From: QWQI01 sp964608915
GTDB lineage: Bacteria; Planctomycetota; Planctomycetia; Isosphaerales; Isosphaeraceae
Direction: 5' to 3'
NCBI GenBank assembly: GCA_964608915.1
Contig: CAZSQA010000019.1
Coordinates: 1-64,000 of the forward strand
Length of the DNA stretch: 64,000 nt
Below, piece by piece: positions 53,316 to 63,027 of the stretch. The notes beneath the pieces were generated by a model, which saw only the letters and a program-made list of their open reading frames with translations, did not search any database and was not told where the DNA came from. Every line of letters begins with the position of its first letter. Position 1 is the first letter of the stretch. Both the position numbers and the translations under genes were made by a program.

Positions 53316-55802
53316 ATGGCCATGCGACCACAATTCTTCATCCTCGACTCATTCTCTCTAATTTACCAGGTTTACCACGCAATACCAGCCATGACCGGTC
53401 CGGCCGGCCAACCGACTCACGCTGTCTTCGGAATCATTCGGGACTTGATCAACCTGATCAAGACCCACAAACCGGATTATCTGGCCGCAGCCTGGGACGG
53501 CCCCGGGCCAGTCTTTCGCGAATCGCTGTTGCCCACCTACAAGGCCCAGCGCGAAGAGATGCCGACGGACCTGCGGCTGCAGCTGCCCGTGATCAAATCC
53601 GCCTTCGAAGCCTTTCAGGTGCCTGTCGTCGAAGCGAAGGGGGCGGAGGCCGATGACGTCATCGCCACCCTGGTGCGCCGCGCGGCGGGCGAAGGGATGG
53701 ACGTCACCGTCTGCACTTCCGACAAGGATGCCCGCCAGTTGATCGGCCCTCATGTCCGGCTCTTCAACCTGCGCAAGCAGGAAGCCATCGACGAAGCGGC
53801 CCTGCTGGCCGACTGGGGCGTGCGGCCGGACCAGATCGTCGATCTGCTTTCCCTGACAGGAGATACGGCCGACAACATTCCTGGCGTGCCTGGCATCGGC
53901 CTGAAGACCGGCGCGCAGTTGCTGCAGCAATTCGGCAGTCTTGACGCACTCCTGGCCAGAGTCGAGGAAGTCAAGGGGGCGAAGAAGCAGAAGCTGATCG
54001 ACCACGCCGCGACGGCACTGGCGGCCCGGGAACTCGTCAAGCTGCTGGACGACCTGCCCCTGGAAACCTCGTGGGAAAGCCTCAAGCTGACGCCACCCGA
54101 CATGAACGCCGTCAACGAGTTGTGCCGTCAGTGCGGTTTTCACCGGTTCCAGAAGGAAGTCGCCGAGACGTTCGGCACCGGCGGGCAGGCCGCCGAATGG
54201 CGGGCCGATTACAGGATTGTGGACACGCCCGAAAAGCTGGATGCCTTCGTCGCCGAACTGGCCGGTCAGCCGCGTTTTTGCTTCGATACCGAAACGACCG
54301 GCACGAATCCGAACCGGGCCGAACTCGTCGGCCTGGCATTCGCGTGGCAGCCGGAAGTCGCCTGGTATCTGCCCGTTCGGGGGCCAATGTTCGACACGGT
54401 TTTGAACGCATCCGACACGCTGGCGAAGCTTCGCCCGATCTTCGAAGACCCTGCGCGCACGATCGTCGGTCAGAACGTCAAATACGACTGGATCATGCTA
54501 TCCCGGGCCGGCCTGCCCCCGGCCGGCGAACTGCTGGACACCATGGTCCTCAGCTATCTGCTGGAGTCGGGCGAACGCAATCATAGCCTGGACGAACTCT
54601 CCAAACGCCTGCTCGATCACGAGATGATCCCGATCACCGACCTGATCGGCAAAGGCAAGAATCAGAAGCGGATGGACGAAGTCGAGGTGGCGCGAGTGGC
54701 CCATTACGCGGCCGAAGACGCCGACGCCACCTGGCGCATCGCCGAAAAGCTCGAACCGATCGTNNNNNNNNNNNNNNNNNNNNNNNNNNNNNNNNNNNNN
54801 NNNNNNNNNNNNNNNNNNNNNNNNNNNNNNNNNNNNNNNNNNNNNNNNNNNNNNNNNNNNNNNCTGGCCCCGCTGCACCCCCTGCCCCGGCTGCTGATCG
54901 AGCACCGCCAGCTCTCGAAGCTGAAGAGCACGTATCTGGACGCCCTGCCCGGCGAAGTCGGCCCCGACGGTCGCGTGCACGCCTCCTTCAACCAGACCGT
55001 CGCCGCCACGGGCAGGCTCAGCTCCAGCGACCCGAACCTGCAGAACATCCCGGTGCGGACTGAGCAAGGGCGGCAAATTCGCCAGGCCTTCGTCGCGCCC
55101 GGCGAAGACTGGGTGCTCCTGACGGCCGACTACAGCCAGATCGAGCTGCGCATGCTGGCCCACTTCTGCCAGGATGCCGGGCTGATGCATGCCTTCGCCT
55201 CAGGGCACGACATTCACTCGGTCGTCGCGGCCCAAATCTTCGGCGTGCCGGAGTCCGTCGTCACCGAAGATCAGCGGCGGCAGGCGAAAACCGTCAACTT
55301 CGGCGTGATCTACGGTCTCAGTGCTTATGGGCTTTCCTCGCGACTGGGGATCTCCCAGCACGAGGCCGCTGAGTTCATCGAAGCTTATTTCGGGCGTTAT
55401 CCGGGCATCGATTCCTGGATGACGTCCGTGCTTGAAGAGGCCAAAACGACCGGCTATGTGAAAACGATCCTGGGCCGGCGGCGGCCGATTCAGGGGATCA
55501 AATCGACGACGGGCCGGCAGAAGAATCTGGCTGAGCGAACGGCGATCAACACGGTGATTCAGGGCTCGGCCGCGGATCTGATCAAAATGGCCATGATCTC
55601 GATCGACCGCGATCTGGCGAGCGTTTCGCCCAATTCCCGCCTGATTCTGCAGATCCATGACGAACTGGTGCTGGAAGTGCCGAAGGCCGACCTGGCGAAG
55701 GTCAAGGAATTCGTCCGCGAGCGGATGAATACGGCCATCGTCCTGAAGGTGCCGGTCGAGGTGGACGCCGCCGCCGGCCCGAACTGGCTGGATGTGGAGT
55801 GA
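53316..55802 (+). CDS. polA: DNA polymerase I (interrupted by an assembly gap)
   Basis: The protein has a 5'-3' FEN-type exonuclease domain (about 1-290), a DEDDy 3'-5' exonuclease with FCFDTETTG and HYAAEDADATW, and a family A polymerase domain with motif A LTADYSQIELRML, motif B RRQAKTVNFGVIYG and motif C LQIHDELVLEV. Both repair and proofreading activities look intact. A 100-N gap at 54764-54863 falls between the proofreading and polymerase domains. Comparison with Taq polymerase suggests about 90-110 residues are missing there, so the true gap is nearer 300 bases. The frame stays open across it by chance. Confidence 0.93.
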   Translation: MAMRPQFFILDSFSLIYQVYHAIPAMTGPAGQPTHAVFGIIRDLINLIKTHKPDYLAAAWDGPGPVFRESLLPTYKAQREEMPTDLRLQLPVIKSAFEAFQVPVVEAKGAEADDVIATLVRRAAGEGMDVTVCTSDKDARQLIGPHVRLFNLRKQEAIDEAALLADWGVRPDQIVDLLSLTGDTADNIPGVPGIGLKTGAQLLQQFGSLDALLARVEEVKGAKKQKLIDHAATALAARELVKLLDDLPLETSWESLKLTPPDMNAVNELCRQCGFHRFQKEVAETFGTGGQAAEWRADYRIVDTPEKLDAFVAELAGQPRFCFDTETTGTNPNRAELVGLAFAWQPEVAWYLPVRGPMFDTVLNASDTLAKLRPIFEDPARTIVGQNVKYDWIMLSRAGLPPAGELLDTMVLSYLLESGERNHSLDELSKRLLDHEMIPITDLIGKGKNQKRMDEVEVARVAHYAAEDADATWRIAEKLEPIXXXXXXXXXXXXXXXXXXXXXXXXXXXXXXXXXXLAPLHPLPRLLIEHRQLSKLKSTYLDALPGEVGPDGRVHASFNQTVAATGRLSSSDPNLQNIPVRTEQGRQIRQAFVAPGEDWVLLTADYSQIELRMLAHFCQDAGLMHAFASGHDIHSVVAAQIFGVPESVVTEDQRRQAKTVNFGVIYGLSAYGLSSRLGISQHEAAEFIEAYFGRYPGIDSWMTSVLEEAKTTGYVKTILGRRRPIQGIKSTTGRQKNLAERTAINTVIQGSAADLIKMAMISIDRDLASVSPNSRLILQIHDELVLEVPKADLAKVKEFVRERMNTAIVLKVPVEVDAAAGPNWLDVE
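54764..54863. other. Assembly gap of 100 N
   Basis: Exactly 100 N, the conventional length for an unknown gap, placed inside polA. The missing protein is estimated at 90-110 residues. Confidence 0.98.
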
Positions 55803-55839
55803 GGCGTCGGGATGTTGATCGACGCGAATTCGAAGACAT

Positions 55840-55906
55840 AGAAACCTGAATCGCCGGGCAGGCCCGATGAATGTGGGCCCTGGCGACCTGCGTGCGGCAC
55901 GTTCGA
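55840..55906. terminator. Possible hairpin between convergent genes
   Basis: The region contains an imperfect stem (TCGCC ... GGCCC / GGGCC ... GGCGA) with bulges after polA and before the convergent PEP-CTERM gene. It is a weak terminator candidate. Confidence 0.35.
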
Positions 55907-55928
55907 AGATGCGATTATCGAGGCCGAT

Positions 55929-56699
55929 TCACGCTCGATTTCGGCGTCGCGCTGCGGAGAACAGTACCATCGTGGCGATCCCGCCCAGGGCCCACGTCGA
56001 GGGCTCAGGCACGACTCGAAGCTGAAATGCGTTGATGAGCGGCACATTCGAACCGTCAGTGCCCGTGTAAGCGATCGTCGTGGATGATGAGCTGGCCGTG
56101 AACGTGCCGGAGACGTATTGACCAAGGGCGCCGGTCGTCCCTGCGACGTTGCTCGCGAGTCCGACGGCATTCCCCGCGGTACTCGTCGTCAGTCGCATGT
56201 TTCGATCCGAACCCGCCGAGAGGGCCAGCGAGCTGTTATTGATCCACCATTGAAACAGATACGATTGGCCGGGGGTAAGGTTGTTCAGGGTCAACGTCAT
56301 GGTTGTGAACTGATCCGCATAACCTGCTGTCCCGAGCAAGGCTTTGTATTCGGTCGTGAGCGACGAGAAAGCACCGGTAACCGTACCCAGCCCATTCGAA
56401 GAAAAGAGCCTGCCGGGAGTCTCGGTGAAATTCGCATTGGCGATCGTGGGGGTCGTGGAGGTTGTGGACGTTCCGTTAGCGGGAAAAGCCCATGCCGAGA
56501 AACCTACGCCATTGACCGTCGTCGACGTCACGCCGCTTGAGCCCAGATTATAGGCGTAAAGGAGCGAACCGGTGGTGTCGACATCCGTATCGCCTGAAAT
56601 CAGCACAGGCGTATTCCAAGTGATGATATCTGCGGCGTGGATCGCTCCTGCAGAACCGAATGCCGTGATGGCCAGCAAAAGTCGAAATGCAAACCTCAT
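55929..56699 (-). CDS. PEP-CTERM secreted protein
   Basis: The 256-residue protein has a signal peptide (about 1-22), a Thr/Ser/Gly-rich beta-sandwich (ADIITWNTPVLISGDTDVDTTG to VPLINAFQLR), and the PEP-CTERM signal VVPEPSTW, a hydrophobic helix, and RRRNRA. It is exported and sorted by an exosortase not found here. The function is unknown. It is convergent with polA. Confidence 0.88.
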   Translation of the reverse strand: MRFAFRLLLAITAFGSAGAIHAADIITWNTPVLISGDTDVDTTGSLLYAYNLGSSGVTSTTVNGVGFSAWAFPANGTSTTSTTPTIANANFTETPGRLFSSNGLGTVTGAFSSLTTEYKALLGTAGYADQFTTMTLTLNNLTPGQSYLFQWWINNSSLALSAGSDRNMRLTTSTAGNAVGLASNVAGTTGALGQYVSGTFTASSSSTTIAYTGTDGSNVPLINAFQLRVVPEPSTWALGGIATMVLFSAARRRNRA

Positions 56700-57146
56700 G
56701 GGTCATACTCTCCAGGTTGCGAAACGAGAACCGTTTCAGGGGAAATCGCACTTCACAAGGGGCAGCGACTTTCTGACGGCACAGCCGAATCATACGAGTC
56801 GATTTTGCGAATGGCCGATACGAAGGCCGGCTTCTCGATGAGATAACCGGTACCAAGAACTGAGTCAAGCGACTGTCTACCAAGCGGATAAGAAAATTAG
56901 ACAATGCCGGCAAGTTAGAATCGCTGGATTCGCCATACACCGTCATTTCGCCCGATAATTTCCGCTTCTCAACCCATCTCTTCGTATCCCTCACGCGATT
57001 CGCTATGTTCATTCGAATCATCGCGTTGCGATAAATCCATTTGACCTCAAGTAGAAGAAGCTAAAGACGAGCGGAGTGCATCCGATCGACTCCTTCTTGC
57101 TGAGCAAAACCCGCGGAGGTCTCTGGTGAGACTCGCAATTATCGAA
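56700..57146. other. Intergenic, no gene seen
   Basis: These 447 bases between the PEP-CTERM gene and msrB show only short overlapping frames. Confidence 0.4.
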
Positions 57147-57908
57147 TTACCGCCGCGGCTTCGTTTTGGCGTCACCGGGCTCTGTGGGCTTCGCGGAATC
57201 CGGGGCTTCGGCTTTTTCGGCAGGCTCACCGGGGGCCGCATCGGTTTTATCTTCTTTCTTGTCGTCCTTCGTCTCTTCGGGTTCCAGCGGCGGCAGGCCC
57301 ATGGTTTTACGCCAGTCGTCGATGTAATCCTTCAGATCTTCCCGCGCGACGAAGTCTATCGAGGCCGAATTGATGCAGTAGCGCAGGCCGGTCGGTCGCG
57401 GGCCATCGTTGAAGACGTGCCCCAGGTGAGCGTCGCAGACCTTGCAATCGACTTCCGTACGAAGCGTGCCATCACTGAAATCGGGGCGTGTGCGTAGATA
57501 GGATTTGCTGAGGGCCTGCCAGTAGCTCGGCCAGCCGGTGCCGCTGTCGAATTTCGTTTCCGCGTCGAACAGCGGCGTACCGCAGCCGATGCAGGAGTAA
57601 ACCCCGTCTTCGTGGTGATTCCAGTAAATGCCGCTGAAAGCTGGCTCGGTGCCCTTTCGCCGAGTGACGTAATACTGACCAGGCGTCAGCTTCGAACGCC
57701 AGAAGCGGTCGGACCGTGTCATTTTCGGGAATTTGACCGCCGGTTTCGAAGTCTTCGCCGGTTTGGCGGCTTTTTCGGTAGCCTTCTGTCCAGGCACAGT
57801 TTCCGCCGTCCGGGACTTCGTTTTTTCGTCCGCAGCGGGCGACGAGGTCCAGGTCAGTGGCATGAAACCCAGCAGGCCGATCGCACAGATTCGGAAGTAT
57901 CCGGACAT
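57147..57908 (-). CDS. msrB: Exported peptide-methionine (R)-S-oxide reductase
   Basis: The 253-residue protein has a signal peptide, a Lys/Pro-rich linker (about 28-65), and an MsrB domain with zinc CxxC pairs CIGC and CKVC, FDSGTGWPSYW, and the catalytic Cys in RYCINSASIDF. It repairs oxidised methionine in proteins in the periplasm. The C-terminal tail is charged and low in complexity. GGAGG lies 6-10 nt upstream of the ATG. Confidence 0.92.
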   Translation of the reverse strand: MSGYFRICAIGLLGFMPLTWTSSPAADEKTKSRTAETVPGQKATEKAAKPAKTSKPAVKFPKMTRSDRFWRSKLTPGQYYVTRRKGTEPAFSGIYWNHHEDGVYSCIGCGTPLFDAETKFDSGTGWPSYWQALSKSYLRTRPDFSDGTLRTEVDCKVCDAHLGHVFNDGPRPTGLRYCINSASIDFVAREDLKDYIDDWRKTMGLPPLEPEETKDDKKEDKTDAAPGEPAEKAEAPDSAKPTEPGDAKTKPRR

Positions 57909-58121
57909 CGAAGGCCTCCGTCAGGGAGATTTCTTACGAAATTATCGTAGACGCCTTGCAGGAGTCCGTCAATCGAGACTCCCGAACGGCCCTGAAATTA
58001 CGAAGCTCTTTCGATACGAGAAACTTGCGATGTCTCGCGCAGAGATTTCGCGGGTGGCGAAACGAAATTCGCCGGGTCTCCGAAGCCAGTTTCGCAAACA
58101 TCCGGTCGACCTGGTTCCGGG

Positions 58122-58805
58122 TCAATCCACGAGTTGCAATACCGTCCACAGGCTGGGGTCTTCCGGCACAGGGAATTCCGCGCCGGGGCCAAGCCGCTGG
58201 AGTTCCTGTGACGGGGCCGAAAGTCTGTAAGCGAAGCCCAGGGCGCGGTTAACGCCAGGATCGAAGCCGTTGAGGGCCTCGTTCGTCAAAAACAGGGCCA
58301 GGCGGAAACCGCCATTCTTGCCGTTCGCCAGGTCGGTATAGATCGATGAGCGCTCCGCGATGGGAGCATCGGCGAGTGCCCGATTGATGCGGATCTGGCT
58401 GAGTTCCGCGCCTGGGGCCATGGTTTCGTTCGGGCCGCGTTTGCGGCCGATGGTTACGGCCGGGTCGAATTCCAGCCGGAATTGATGACAGAACCGTGTG
58501 GCCCGGTGGATGTTACGTGTATTGCGGGTATCGATCCAGACATCCATCCGCACCAGGCCTGAGCGGGCCCGGGTGGGGTCGGGCCGGTCGAAGACCACGG
58601 CGAGCCCCTTCGGCGACCATCCGCAGCGGACATCGGCCCAGTCCGGAATTCCGGCGAGGTCGGACGAACTGACGACCCGGTGTGTCGGCGGCAGACCGCA
58701 CATTGCCCCTGGATGAGTCAGGTCGCCAGGCAGGGGCGCGAACGGTCGCGCGAAATTTTCGATTTCGAAATAGAAGTCGGGCGGAATTCGCACGGGCTCG
58801 GTCAA
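58122..58805 (-). CDS. Hypothetical protein resembling a DOMON/CBM9-like sugar-binding fold
   Basis: The 227-residue soluble protein has IPDWADVRCGWSPKGLAVVFDR and RMDVWIDTRNTRNIHRATRFCHQFRLEF, which recall the CBM9-like DOMON fold. It starts at TTG 58805 with GGAGA about 9 nt upstream, 15 bases after ribH stops, so it is the last gene of the coaE-rho-ribH operon. The functional link is unknown. The family call is tentative. Confidence 0.5.
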   Translation of the reverse strand: MTEPVRIPPDFYFEIENFARPFAPLPGDLTHPGAMCGLPPTHRVVSSSDLAGIPDWADVRCGWSPKGLAVVFDRPDPTRARSGLVRMDVWIDTRNTRNIHRATRFCHQFRLEFDPAVTIGRKRGPNETMAPGAELSQIRINRALADAPIAERSSIYTDLANGKNGGFRLALFLTNEALNGFDPGVNRALGFAYRLSAPSQELQRLGPGAEFPVPEDPSLWTVLQLVD

Positions 58806-58820
58806 GGGTGCGATCTCCGA

Positions 58821-59351
58821 TCAGCGGGCCGGAATGCGGCCGCCACCGAACCCGGCGGGAACGGAAGTGAGGCTGCCACTGCCGCCCGGTCCGATCTGTG
58901 CCAGCAGGTTGACCATTTCAACTGCGGCCTCGGCCGCTTCGCCGCCCTTGTTGCCTGACTTCAGGCCTGAGCGGTTCAGGGCCTGTTCGACCGATTCCGT
59001 CGTGAGGATACCGAAGATCACGGGCACGCCAGTGGCGACCGATGCCTGCATGACACCCCCGGCGGCCTGGCCGGCGACGTGATCATAGTGCGAGGTTTCG
59101 CCCCTGATGACGCAGCCCAGACACACGACGGCCGCATACTGGCCCGTTTCGGCCAGCTTGCGTGCTACCAGCGGAATTTCGAACGAACCTGGCACCCAGG
59201 CGACGTCGAGCCGGTCTTCAGCCACACCGAGCCGGACGAAACGGTCACGGCAGCCGTGCAATAGGGCTTCGGTCACCATCGAATTGAACCTGGCCACCAC
59301 GATGGCGAAACGGCCGGCGGGTGGCGATAGATCCCCTTCCAGAACGTTCAT
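58821..59351 (-). CDS. ribH: 6,7-dimethyl-8-ribityllumazine synthase
   Basis: The 176-residue protein makes lumazine, the penultimate step of riboflavin synthesis, in the cytoplasm. Conserved blocks are ARFNSMVTEALLHG, WVPGSFEIPL, GCVIRGETSHYDHV (catalytic His), VPVIFGILTTESVEQALNRSG and GNKGGEAAEAAVEM. I take the second of two adjacent ATGs (59351), matching the family start. It follows rho by 62 bases. The Gly-rich C-terminal extension is a minor oddity. Confidence 0.94.
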   Translation of the reverse strand: MNVLEGDLSPPAGRFAIVVARFNSMVTEALLHGCRDRFVRLGVAEDRLDVAWVPGSFEIPLVARKLAETGQYAAVVCLGCVIRGETSHYDHVAGQAAGGVMQASVATGVPVIFGILTTESVEQALNRSGLKSGNKGGEAAEAAVEMVNLLAQIGPGGSGSLTSVPAGFGGGRIPAR

Positions 59352-59413
59352 CATATGTCTCGCGAGTCTTGTCCCGGTTCCGGCGTCAGCAAGCCGCCCG
59401 TCAGGCACGGCTG

Positions 59414-61186
59414 TTACGACAGATTCATGGCCAGCAGGAATTCGGCGTTGGACTTGGTCTTCTTCATCCGGCCGGTCAGAAGCTCCATCGCCTCGACAGG
59501 GTTCATGTCGTTGAGCACGCGGCGAAGGATCCAGACCCGGCGCAGCTCTTCGGGGTCCATCAGCAGCTCTTCGCGCCGGGTACCCGATTTGTTGATGTCG
59601 ATGGCGGGCCAGACGCGCTTCTCGACCAGGCGGCGGTCGAGATGCAATTCCATGTTGCCCGTGCCCTTGAATTCTTCGAAGATGACGTCGTCCATCCGGC
59701 TGCCGGTTTCGACGAGCGCGGTGGCCAGGATCGTCAGGCTGCCGGCCTCTTCGACCTTCCGGGCGGCACCGAAGAAGCGTTTGGGCTTCTGCAGGGCCGA
59801 GGCATCGACACCGCCGGTGAGGATCTTGCCCGAGTGGGGCGCTTCGGTGTTGTAGGCCCGGGCCAGGCGGGTGATGGAGTCGAGGACGATGACGACGTCC
59901 TTACCGTACTCGACCATCCGCTTGGCCTTTTCGATCACCATTTCGGCGACCTGAATGTGGCGCGAGGCGGGCTCGTCGAACGTGGAGCTGATCACTTCGG
60001 CCGTGGGCCCACGCACGGATCGCTCCATGTCGGTCACTTCTTCCGGCCGTTCGTCGATCAGCAGCACCATCACGTAGCATTCGGGGTGATTGGTCAGAAC
60101 GCTATTGGCGATTTTCTGGAGCAGGATCGTTTTGCCGGTCCGGGGCGGGGCGACGATGATTCCCCGCTGCCCCTTGCCGATCGGGCTGACGAGGTCGACG
60201 ACACGCATATTGATGTCGTGGGCCTTGGGCGTCTCCATGAACAAACGCGACTGCGGGTGCAGGGGCGTAAGTTCTTCGAAGGGAACGATTTCGGCGTGCT
60301 TCTCCGCCGGCTCGAAATTGATCGCGTCCACCCGCAGAAGGGCGAAGTATCGCTCGTTTTCCTTGGGCGGGCGGATCGTGCCGGCGACCGTCGAGCCGGT
60401 CTTCAGGCCGAAGCGGCGGATCTGGCTGGGGGAAACGTAAATGTCGTCCGGGCAGGGCAGATAGTTGTAGTCCGGGCTGCGGAGGAAGCCGAAGCCGTCC
60501 GGCAACACTTCCAAAGTGCCCTCGCCGAACATCAGACCGTTCTGCTTGAGCCGTTCCTTGAGGATCCGGAAGATCAGGTCCTGCTTCTTCAGGCCCAGAA
60601 TGTCGTCGATGCCTTCAGTTCGTGCCGTCGCGATCAGCTGCGGCATCGTCATCTTCTGCAGTTCGGCGAGCTGGAACTCGTTACGGGTGAGTTCCTCGGC
60701 CCGTTCCTGGAACCGGGCGTCGACTTCGTCGAGTTCGTCCTCGTCGAGCCCGATGATGGCCGAGCTCGAGGGAATCGTAATTCCCGGCTTGATGCCCGGT
60801 TTCACGGTCGGCACGGGCGCATCTTCATCGAGCGGATCGGCCGAAGCCGCAGAGGCTGGTTCCGTGTCCGCCTGCGGCTGACTCGCGACGACTTCAGCCG
60901 GGTCGGTCACGTAGCTGGCCACGGTTTCTTCGGCGGGATCCCGATGTGCGGACGGTGGCTGGGCGATCGTCGGCGGAGGTTCCGGCGGAGCGTTCTTCGA
61001 CGATTTCGAACGGGACTTGGAACCGATCCTGCCCCGAAGACCCATGCTGGTTTCCGGCACGGATCGCTCTCGGAACTTGACGGAACGGGAAGCTGCCGAG
61101 CCGGACTTACCGTCGGACTCGAGAGGGTTTTCCCGTCGGTTCCCATTTTCGTTCGGTTCGTCGCGGTCGAACAAGTCATCTGGCAT
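59414..61186 (-). CDS. rho: Transcription termination factor Rho with a long N-terminal extension
   Basis: The 590-residue protein has an extra N-terminal region of about 150 residues, Pro/Ser/Ala-rich and acidic. Then come Rho_N (about 165-215), the cold-shock RNA-binding domain (about 217-290: GTLEVLPDGFGFLRSPDYNYLPCPDDIYV), and the RecA-like ATPase with P-loop APPRTGKT (346-353), Walker B VVIVLDSITRLARAY and secondary-channel motif GGVDASALQKPKRFFGAARK. The hexameric helicase ends transcripts. Extended N-termini occur in several phyla and may change RNA binding. Confidence 0.96.
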   Translation of the reverse strand: MPDDLFDRDEPNENGNRRENPLESDGKSGSAASRSVKFRERSVPETSMGLRGRIGSKSRSKSSKNAPPEPPPTIAQPPSAHRDPAEETVASYVTDPAEVVASQPQADTEPASAASADPLDEDAPVPTVKPGIKPGITIPSSSAIIGLDEDELDEVDARFQERAEELTRNEFQLAELQKMTMPQLIATARTEGIDDILGLKKQDLIFRILKERLKQNGLMFGEGTLEVLPDGFGFLRSPDYNYLPCPDDIYVSPSQIRRFGLKTGSTVAGTIRPPKENERYFALLRVDAINFEPAEKHAEIVPFEELTPLHPQSRLFMETPKAHDINMRVVDLVSPIGKGQRGIIVAPPRTGKTILLQKIANSVLTNHPECYVMVLLIDERPEEVTDMERSVRGPTAEVISSTFDEPASRHIQVAEMVIEKAKRMVEYGKDVVIVLDSITRLARAYNTEAPHSGKILTGGVDASALQKPKRFFGAARKVEEAGSLTILATALVETGSRMDDVIFEEFKGTGNMELHLDRRLVEKRVWPAIDINKSGTRREELLMDPEELRRVWILRRVLNDMNPVEAMELLTGRMKKTKSNAEFLLAMNLS

Positions 61187-61309
61187 GGGCGGTGTCTCTA
61201 TTCTGCAATCATCGTCTGAGACTGGCCTTAGATCGCTTCGCTTCGGAATTCACCGGATTGCCGACAAGTCCGCAGAACCAGAATCCAGTGCGGACGGTTG
61301 ACGCGTTCG

Positions 61310-62230
61310 TCAATCTTTTTTGTGTCGTGTCGGGCCGGAATTCCTGCCGCCAGGTTTCCGGCGACGTTTCGGCCGTTCGGTCGCGATGACGTCGATTTCG
61401 TCTTCGATCAGGTGGTCGAATCCGGTCGCGTCCGGTTTCGGCCGACTCACGACGGGCCGCGAGTTCGGAATCAGCCTGGCCCAGAGTTTTTCGACTTCCC
61501 TCGCAAGAGGTGCCGCGTCTGCCGTCTCCGGGTTCCGGATCACGACATCGGCCTGGTTCTTCTTGAGTTCCAGCGGCCACTGCGAGGCTTCACGGCGTTC
61601 CAGCTCTTCCTGCGACCAACCCCGGCCCGCCTGAACTCGCTTGATCCGATCCTTCTTCGGGGCATCCACGAAGACGACCAGGTCACAAAGATCGTTCCAG
61701 CCGGCTTCATAGAGCACCGCGGCATCGAGAACCACGACGGGAGCCGGAAGTCTCAAGGCACCGGGCTTCGGCGACAACTGACGGCCGAGCCGCGAGATGA
61801 CTCGCTCGAAGGTCGACCGCATCCGCGGGTGCAGGGCCTCTTCGAGCACCTTGCGGGAGGCTTCATCCTTGAACACGATCGCGCCGAGAGTACGCCTGTC
61901 CACGCGGCTGACGCCATCTTCGTCGGGGGCCCCGAGAATTTCCGGACCGAACTTGCGGACCAGCGTCTCCTGCACCGGGCCCTGGTCGAGCAGGGCGTGG
62001 CCGACCGAGTCGGCGTCGATCACCGTGGCGCCACGTTCGGCGAGCAAGGCCGAGACATGACTTTTTCCGGAACCGATGCCTCCGACGATTCCAACGACCC
62101 GAATCGGCCGTGTAGGAGCCTTACGACGATTCCGCCGCGGTGTCCTTTTGTCCGCACGGTCCGGGCGGGAAGATCCTCTTGCCGGTCCGGTGCTTCGTTT
62201 CGAATCCCGCGGCCGCTTCATCAGTCGCAT
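61310..62230 (-). CDS. coaE: Dephospho-CoA kinase with N- and C-terminal extensions
   Basis: The 306-residue protein carries the last step of coenzyme A synthesis. P-loop GIVGGIGSGKS (about 47-57), DADSVGHALLDQG, LDAAVLYEAGW and the VVFVDAPKKDRIKRVQ segment mark CoaE. Bacterial CoaE is about 200 residues; here a basic N-terminal extension of about 42 residues and a basic C-terminal extension of about 55 are added. It is first in the operon with rho and ribH. Confidence 0.92.
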   Translation of the reverse strand: MRLMKRPRDSKRSTGPARGSSRPDRADKRTPRRNRRKAPTRPIRVVGIVGGIGSGKSHVSALLAERGATVIDADSVGHALLDQGPVQETLVRKFGPEILGAPDEDGVSRVDRRTLGAIVFKDEASRKVLEEALHPRMRSTFERVISRLGRQLSPKPGALRLPAPVVVLDAAVLYEAGWNDLCDLVVFVDAPKKDRIKRVQAGRGWSQEELERREASQWPLELKKNQADVVIRNPETADAAPLAREVEKLWARLIPNSRPVVSRPKPDATGFDHLIEDEIDVIATERPKRRRKPGGRNSGPTRHKKD

Positions 62231-63027
62231 CGCTTTCCGATCGTTTCCTCTTCGAACTGGGGTCGTGCGCCTTTGTCCACGTTCGACACGCGACCGGCTT
62301 CATGACTCCGGCGACTTCGAAACCGAAAATACCCACTCACGCAGCCCCCGAGGAGGCGATCACGCAATCGGATCAGAGCGAATGAAGGGGGAATTCCCGA
62401 GACGAATCGCCGGAAAGTAGACAGACAGGCACGGTATGACCACATACCGCTTATCGATCATCATACGATAATGATCACGGCGATTCAAGCGAACAGCGGG
62501 GGGCGACCACGAGAAACGCCATAACTCATTTCTGTAATAGAAGATCCACCGACGAATGCATTCGCCGGCAAATCGGCGAACGCATGCCCTTTCCGGTTCG
62601 TGGCACGTCGACCAGGCCGGCAACGCCTGGGTACTCGACAACTGGAAGCCGAGCATCGACATGGCGGTGAACGTCAATCCCGCCGCGGACGGAAGTTGCA
62701 TTATCGAAGGGCTGGGGCATCTGAAGAATCGGATTCGACCATGAGTCTCGCCCCTCGTCGAGCGGGTCGATGGGTCGACCCGACGACTCCCAGCTTCTCC
62801 ACATCGTTCGGCGGAATCGCCACGCCCCGGCATCCCGGGTTGGAGATCGTGATGCCGATGTTGAGCGGTGATCTCTTGAATTCCGGACAAAATCGAAACG
62901 GTTGCCCGGTATTCCGATCTCTTCGACTTCGGAACGGAACCGGGACACGCTTGATCGATGCCATTTCGAATCGCATCGATTATCACTTGGTGTCGTTGCG
63001 TTTCGAACGGTCATACCGCAGCGAAAT
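62231..63027. other. 797-base region with one possible gene remnant
   Basis: Apart from the fragment at 62580-62744, no gene is supported. Several overlapping frames on both strands lack family resemblance. Confidence 0.4.
62580..62744 (+). pseudogene. Possible remnant of a secreted NHL/propeller-type protein
   Basis: A plus-strand frame reads GSWHVDQAGNAWVLDNWKP, then NPAADGSCIIEGLGHLKNR and a stop. GNxWVxxN phrases are typical of NHL- or SMP-30-like propeller repeats, and the segment stops abruptly. It may be the 3' end of a lost gene. Confidence 0.35.

Noticed and set aside
59321..61219. A 632-codon plus-strand frame opposite rho.
   Set aside because: Antisense shadow of rho; low-complexity His/Arg/Asp-rich translation without family features.
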